Origin: Leptofilum sp050292445
GTDB taxonomy: Bacteria > Chloroflexota > Anaerolineae > Promineifilales > Promineifilaceae
DNA: 7,839 bases
Assembly (NCBI GenBank): GCA_050292445.1
Contig: JBNKLQ010000274.1
Span: 1-7,839 of the forward strand
Reading direction: 5' to 3'
The position numbers were made by a program, and so were the translations under genes. The notes beneath the pieces were generated by a model. That model saw only the letters and a program-made list of their open reading frames with translations. It did no database searches and was not told the DNA's origin. Shown piece by piece: positions 5,273 to 7,839 of this stretch. The stretch's first letter is position 1. Each line of letters opens with the position of its first letter.

Positions 5273-6232
5273 ATGAAACCAGTACAAGGATTACACCACA
5301 TTACGGCCGTTGCCAGCAATCCCCATAAAAACGTCGAATTTTATCATCACATTTTGGGGCAGCGGCTGGTGAAAAAAACCGTCAACTTTGACGATCCGGG
5401 CACCTACCACCTGTATTACGGGGATGAGGTCGGCACGCCCGGCACCATCATGACCTACTTTCCCTGGCAGCACATGCGGCCTGGCAGACGGGGTAATGGA
5501 GAAACGGCCGCAATGGCCTACACCATCCGTCCTGAAGCGATAGGCTTTTGGCAAAACTGGCTCCAAAAGAACGGTATCTCCACCGGCGAACTGCAAACCC
5601 GCTTTGGCCAGGACGTGCTGCCCTTCACCGATCCCGACGGCCTGCCTCTGGAACTCATCACTTCAGATGATCCGGCCACGCTGCAATTTTGGGCCGACGG
5701 CCCCATAGGCGAAAAAGAAGCGCTGCAAGGATTCCACGGCGTCACGCTTTGGCTGGACCAGGTGGAACCCACAGCTAACTTGCTCACAGAACAGCTCGGC
5801 TATCAGTTTGTCGGCGAAGAGGGCAACCGCTTCCGCTACAAGGCCGATGCCAACGACATTGGCCTGTATGTGGACATTTTATACCGGCCCGGTCAGCCAC
5901 AAGGTCAGTTTGGCGCAGGCTCCATCCACCACATTGCTTTCCGCACGGTGGACGATACGGAGCAGCTGGAATATCTCCAAAAATTGCGGCAAGCGCGCGT
6001 ACAGGTGACGCCGGTGCAGGATCGGCAATATTTCCGCTCGATCTATTTCCGTTCGCCCGGTGGTGTTTTGTTTGAAATTGCCACCGATGCTCCTGGTTTC
6101 CCCTACGACGAGCCGGTGGCGGAGCTGGGCACACACCTCAAGCTGCCGTCGTGGCTGGAGCAGCATCGCCCGGCCATCGAGCAGCGCCTACCCGAAATTG
6201 AACTCAAGCCCGTGGCCCCTGCAACGCAATAA
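5273..6232 (+). CDS. mhqO: MhqO/PcpA-type ring-cleaving dioxygenase (VOC superfamily)
   Basis: The 319-residue protein is a full-length member of the MhqO/PcpA family, Fe(II)-dependent enzymes that open hydroquinone- or catechol-type rings. It has two VOC halves: residues 5-130 (GLHHITAVASNPHKNVEFYHHILG, VNFDDPGTYHLYYGDEVGTPGTIMTYFPW) and about 152-270 (LQGFHGVTLWLDQVE, SIHHIAFRTVDD, FRSIYFRSPGGVLFEIATD). Aligning by motif with PcpA predicts the metal ligands His9, His220 and Glu268, all present. The start ATG has AGGAA 6 nt upstream. It is second in the MarR operon, 69 bp after the regulator with a hairpin between. In Bacillus the relatives (mhqA, mhqE, mhqO) are induced by quinones and catechol through MhqR; the same role here is inferred. 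The exact substrate cannot be read from sequence. Confidence 0.9.
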   Translation: MKPVQGLHHITAVASNPHKNVEFYHHILGQRLVKKTVNFDDPGTYHLYYGDEVGTPGTIMTYFPWQHMRPGRRGNGETAAMAYTIRPEAIGFWQNWLQKNGISTGELQTRFGQDVLPFTDPDGLPLELITSDDPATLQFWADGPIGEKEALQGFHGVTLWLDQVEPTANLLTEQLGYQFVGEEGNRFRYKADANDIGLYVDILYRPGQPQGQFGAGSIHHIAFRTVDDTEQLEYLQKLRQARVQVTPVQDRQYFRSIYFRSPGGVLFEIATDAPGFPYDEPVAELGTHLKLPSWLEQHRPAIEQRLPEIELKPVAPATQ

Positions 6233-6250
6233 TCGCGAAAAAAAATTGAA

Positions 6251-6298
6251 CGCTGATTTACCTGATCTTCCTGATCAGGGCAATCAGGTGAATCAGCG
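6251..6298. repeat. Intercistronic hairpin with nested palindrome
   Basis: The left arm CGCTGATTTACCTGAT (6251-6266) pairs with ATCAGGTGAATCAGCG (6283-6298) with one T/G wobble over 16 bp. The loop contains the 10-bp palindrome CCTGATCAGG (6270-6279). It fills the gap between the dioxygenase and esterase genes. CTGAT motifs recur within it, so it is probably a dispersed repeat of its own family, distinct from the 5211/6977 element. Confidence 0.8.
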
Positions 6299-6311
6299 TC
6301 CTAATTTCTAC

Positions 6312-6316
6312 AGGAG
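6312..6316 (+). promoter_or_regulatory. Ribosome-binding site that sets the esterase start
   Basis: AGGAG lies 7 nt before the ATG at 6324. The frame is open upstream to 6060, but that part overlaps the dioxygenase gene and the hairpin, so 6324 is the true start. Confidence 0.8.
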
Positions 6317-6323
6317 TAATCAG

Positions 6324-6968
6324 ATGACGACAACTGGAGCAAATGGTCCTCACCAGGGGCAGCTGCTTTTGCAGCAGGGCAAGCCGCTCAATGAAGTTAA
6401 AGCTGCCATGATTTTGGTACACGGTCGTGGGGCCACGGCACAAAGCATTTTGGAATTGGCCACTGTTTTGCCGCACCCGGAAATGGCCTACGTCGCCCCA
6501 CAGGCGCAGGGCAACACCTGGTATCCCTACAGCTTTCTGGCCCCCATCGAAAACCAGCCGGGACTTGATTCCGGTCTACAGGCGGTGGCCGATGCTGTGG
6601 CTCAGGTGGAAGCCGCTGGTATTCCCACGGATAAAATCATCATTGGCGGATTTTCGCAGGGGGCATGTTTGGCTAGCGAGTTTGTGGCCCGCAATGCGCG
6701 ACGTTATGGTGGGCTGCTGGTGTTTAGCGGTGGCCTGATTGGTCCGCCCGGTACGCCGCGCAATTACGATGGCTCGCTGGACGGTACGCCAGTCTTCATT
6801 GGCTGTAGCGATGTCGATTTTCATATTCCGGTGGAGCGGGTGGAGGAAACGGCCGTAACCCTCACCAACCTCGGTGCCATCGTCAACAAAAAAATCTACC
6901 CCAACATGGGCCATACCATCATCCAGGACGAAATCGACGAAGCGCAGAAAATCGTAAAAAATTTATAG
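6324..6968 (+). CDS. mhqD: MhqD-type phospholipase/carboxylesterase (alpha/beta hydrolase)
   Basis: The 214-residue alpha/beta hydrolase belongs to the phospholipase/carboxylesterase (Abhydrolase_2) group. It has the oxyanion segment AAMILVHGRGA (27-37), the nucleophile elbow GGFSQGA with Ser111, the acid position in GCSDVDFHIP (Asp165 fits the D-x-x-I/V-P pattern; Asp163 is the alternative), and the catalytic His197 in NMGHTI. No signal peptide is visible, so it should be cytoplasmic. In Bacillus, mhqD lies beside a ring-cleaving dioxygenase gene in an MhqR-controlled operon; the same pairing here supports a role in handling quinone-derived esters or adducts, though the natural substrate is unknown. 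It sits 91 bp after the dioxygenase gene with a hairpin between, and 89 bp before the second VOC gene. One ACGGCCGT palindrome encodes Glu-Thr-Ala-Val near residues 175-178. Confidence 0.88.
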   Translation: MTTTGANGPHQGQLLLQQGKPLNEVKAAMILVHGRGATAQSILELATVLPHPEMAYVAPQAQGNTWYPYSFLAPIENQPGLDSGLQAVADAVAQVEAAGIPTDKIIIGGFSQGACLASEFVARNARRYGGLLVFSGGLIGPPGTPRNYDGSLDGTPVFIGCSDVDFHIPVERVEETAVTLTNLGAIVNKKIYPNMGHTIIQDEIDEAQKIVKNL

Positions 6969-6976
6969 TTGTCTCG

Positions 6977-7028
6977 ATTTCCCCGGAAACTATAGACAGA
7001 ATAGCCTACGAACAGTTTCCGGGGAAAT
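6977..7028. repeat. Intercistronic hairpin element, copy 2 (arms ATTTCCCCGGAAACT / AGTTTCCGGGGAAAT)
   Basis: Perfect 15-bp arms 6977-6991 and 7014-7028 enclose a 22-nt loop between the esterase and the second VOC gene. The arm sequence is the same as at 5211-5257, and the loop again begins (A)TAGA. Both copies therefore precede a VOC-protein gene, though copy 2 lies 19 bp further from its ribosome-binding site. Confidence 0.88.
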
Positions 7029-7047
7029 GCTAACCCTAAACCTTTTT

Positions 7048-7053
7048 GGAGGT
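7048..7053 (+). promoter_or_regulatory. Ribosome-binding site that sets the second VOC gene start
   Basis: GGAGGT lies 4 nt before the ATG at 7058. An in-frame TTG at 7046 overlaps this site and cannot be the start. Confidence 0.85.
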
Positions 7054-7057
7054 AATC

Positions 7058-7642
7058 ATGCAAAAAATTCAAACACAAGGCGTGCATCATATCACGTTGA
7101 TTGGTGCCGACCGCCAGACATCCATTGATTTTTGGGAAGGCGTGCTGGGAATGCCGTTCGTTTTTGAGCAGCCAAACCTGGACGTGCCTGAACAGAATCA
7201 TCTTTATTTTGATCCGGGAGATGGTAATCTCGTCACCATTTTCACCAACGAAAACCGCAAACCCGATCCGACGCCCAATCCTGAAGGCATTGGCAATTTG
7301 CACCACATCGCCTTCAATGTGTCTCGTGCCACTTACACCCAGGTGAAAAAGCGGCTAGACGAGCGGGGCATTTCCAACAGTGGCGAGGTGGACCGCGGTT
7401 TTATGTACTCCATTTACTTCCGTGATCCACTGGGGCAGCTGTTTGAGCTAGCCAATTACAAATTTGATCCGCCGCCTGGCGTGACTCATGCGGAGGTGAT
7501 GCATCTGGCACACAAGCTGCGCACGGAGCGCGGCGACTACAACATCGCCGACGAACATCTAGCCGATGCCATCGAGATTTTTGTGCAGCGCACCACCAGC
7601 ACGCTCTCAGAAGATCGCAGCCCGAAGAATCCTTACCAATAG
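7058..7642 (+). CDS. Half-size VOC-family protein, probable extradiol-type dioxygenase
   Basis: The 194-residue protein has two babbabb VOC modules in about 135 residues: GVHHITLIGADRQTSIDFWEGVLGMPF (8-34), LYFDPGDGNLVTIFT (49-63), IGNLHHIAFNVSR (78-90) and YSIYFRDPLGQLFELANY (117-134). By motif the predicted metal site is His11, His83 and Glu130, all present and matching the pattern of the larger dioxygenase in the same operon. After residue 135 there is a charged helical tail (HAEVMHLAHKLRTERGDYNIADEHLADAIEIFVQ), not part of the VOC fold, which may serve dimerisation. It would need to dimerise to match the four-module enzyme. It is last in the MarR operon. A ring-cleaving or other metal-dependent detoxification role is inferred; glyoxalase I activity is less likely given the LHHIAF/LFELANY pattern. 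Confidence 0.85.
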   Translation: MQKIQTQGVHHITLIGADRQTSIDFWEGVLGMPFVFEQPNLDVPEQNHLYFDPGDGNLVTIFTNENRKPDPTPNPEGIGNLHHIAFNVSRATYTQVKKRLDERGISNSGEVDRGFMYSIYFRDPLGQLFELANYKFDPPPGVTHAEVMHLAHKLRTERGDYNIADEHLADAIEIFVQRTTSTLSEDRSPKNPYQ

Positions 7643-7645
7643 CTG

Positions 7646-7706
7646 AATGGCAAACGGCCGTTTCCATTTGCCACAATTCACGCGAAAGAAACGGCCGTTT
7701 GCCATT
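7646..7706. repeat. 18-bp perfect inverted repeat built on two ACGGCCGT copies
   Basis: AATGGCAAACGGCCGTTT (7646-7663) and AAACGGCCGTTTGCCATT (7689-7706) are exact reverse complements separated by 25 nt. It begins 3 bp after the last gene's stop. The right arm is followed by A-rich rather than T-rich sequence on the plus strand, so it is not a standard terminator for the operon, though a long hairpin in the 3' end of the mRNA could protect it. Confidence 0.85.
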
Positions 7707-7710
7707 AAAA

Positions 7711-7741
7711 ATTCGCTATTCTCCATTCACGATTCACAATT
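7711..7741. repeat. ATTCNNN heptamer array
   Basis: Contiguous units attcgct, attctcc, attcacg, attcaca (7711-7738) are followed by a further att. Another attcacg unit lies at 7676-7682. This is another heptamer family in the window, here in non-coding DNA. Confidence 0.75.
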
Positions 7742-7761
7742 AATACGGCCGTTTCCTCCAG

Positions 7762-7775
7762 GGGGTCAGGGGTCA
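7762..7775. repeat. GGGGTCA tandem, possible edge of a repeat or transposon-derived element
   Basis: Two head-to-tail ggggtca units are followed by AATTTCACATTGCC. GGGGTCAGG-type sequences are familiar at the borders of REP/IS200-like elements, but nothing beyond 7839 can be seen, so this is only a hint. The remaining 7776-7839 holds no gene. Confidence 0.4.
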
Positions 7776-7804
7776 AATTTCACATTGCCTCTCGTGGTTA
7801 TTTT

Positions 7805-7839
7805 CTGCTACGGTGATTTTTATTTAGCAGTTTCTTTTT
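7805..7839 (+). terminator. Weak candidate terminator
   Basis: CTGCTA (7805-7810) pairs with TAGCAG (7825-7830) across a 14-nt loop and is followed by TTTCTTTTT. The stem is only 6 bp and the loop AT-rich, so it is weak; it is the only T-run hairpin seen after the MarR operon. Confidence 0.3.

Larger units (their letters stand above)
485..7752. repeat. Dispersed, highly iterated palindrome ACGGCCGT (16 exact copies)
   Basis: Exact copies start at 485, 833, 871, 1558, 1696, 2048, 2208, 2383, 2667, 3643, 4067, 5303, 6849, 7654, 7691 and 7745. One-mismatch copies start at 949, 2939, 3740 and 5504. Flanking bases are also conserved, giving GGAAACGGCCGTTTCC as extended consensus; the copy at 3638-3655 is an 18-bp perfect palindrome and that at 482-495 is 14 bp. 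Thirteen exact copies lie in genes, read as Thr-Ala-Val in nine, Gly-Arg in three and Arg-Pro in one, so all three frames are used. Three lie in the right-hand intergenic tail. Random expectation for an 8-mer here is about 0.12. Confidence 0.95.

Noticed and set aside
5784..6166. Minus-strand open frames opposite the dioxygenase gene
   Set aside because: The conserved VOC metal motifs are on the plus strand; the reverse frames give low-complexity Arg/Pro/Ser-rich peptides.
6060..6323. An 88-residue upstream extension of the esterase
   Set aside because: It overlaps the dioxygenase gene in another frame and the intercistronic hairpin; ATG 6324 has AGGAG at the right spacing.
7058..7642. Reading the small VOC protein as glyoxalase I or a bleomycin-resistance protein
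   Set aside because: The LHHIAF and LFELANY motifs with a His-His-Glu site fit extradiol-type VOC enzymes better, as does the operon context; the exact activity is still open.
7646..7706. The 18-bp inverted repeat considered as the operon's intrinsic terminator
   Set aside because: It is followed by AAAAATTC, not a T-run, on the plus strand; it is built from the dispersed ACGGCCGT palindrome.

Overview
The window looks like a chromosomal segment of a mesophilic, moderate-GC bacterium. The combination of repeats suggests Chloroflexota (Anaerolineae/Caldilineae-like): short dispersed palindromes, heptamer arrays that read through genes, and 'CATTCTGA...GAATCCC' type inverted repeats. No rRNA or other phylogenetic marker is present, so this is a tentative inference. 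Heptamer arrays of this kind are also known from cyanobacteria.

Left half (1-3845, all minus strand, transcribed right to left): hypF ([NiFe]-hydrogenase maturation carbamoyltransferase), then gatC, then a SanA/YdcF-type (DUF218) membrane-anchored protein, then the 5' part of gatA, which runs off the left edge. gatC, the DUF218 gene and gatA are separated by only 8-9 bp, so they look like one transcription unit with a DUF218 gene wedged between two subunits of the tRNA-dependent amidotransferase. HypF carries three short in-frame insertions made of heptamer-repeat DNA, all at loop or domain boundaries.

Middle (3939-4753): a short divergent promoter region, a 118-residue protein of unknown function on the plus strand, then about 400 bp without a gene. 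That stretch holds a MITE-like inverted repeat (4386-4513), a strong bidirectional terminator hairpin (4580-4619), and a perfect 22-bp AT-rich palindrome (4646-4667) that is the likely operator of the next gene.

Right half (4754-7642, plus strand): a four-gene set made of a MarR-family regulator, an MhqO/PcpA-type ring-cleaving dioxygenase (two VOC halves, intact His-His-Glu metal triad), an MhqD-type carboxylesterase (Ser-Asp-His), and a second, half-size VOC protein that also keeps a His-His-Glu triad. This parallels the mhq (hydroquinone/quinone stress) regulons of Firmicutes, so the inferred job is sensing and breaking down quinones or catechol-like aromatics. Each of the three intercistronic gaps holds a hairpin; the first and third are two copies of the same element (arms TTCCCCGGAAACT / AGTTTCCGGGGAA).

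Across the whole window the 8-mer ACGGCCGT (extended consensus GGAAACGGCCGTTTCC) occurs 16 times exactly plus at least four near matches, against about 0.1 expected by chance. It lies inside genes in all three reading frames and in intergenic DNA. This is the most striking signal here and resembles the cyanobacterial HIP1 phenomenon with a different palindrome. The right end (7643-7839) is non-coding and packed with these palindromes, a further heptamer array, and a GGGGTCA tandem that may mark the edge of a mobile or repeat element.
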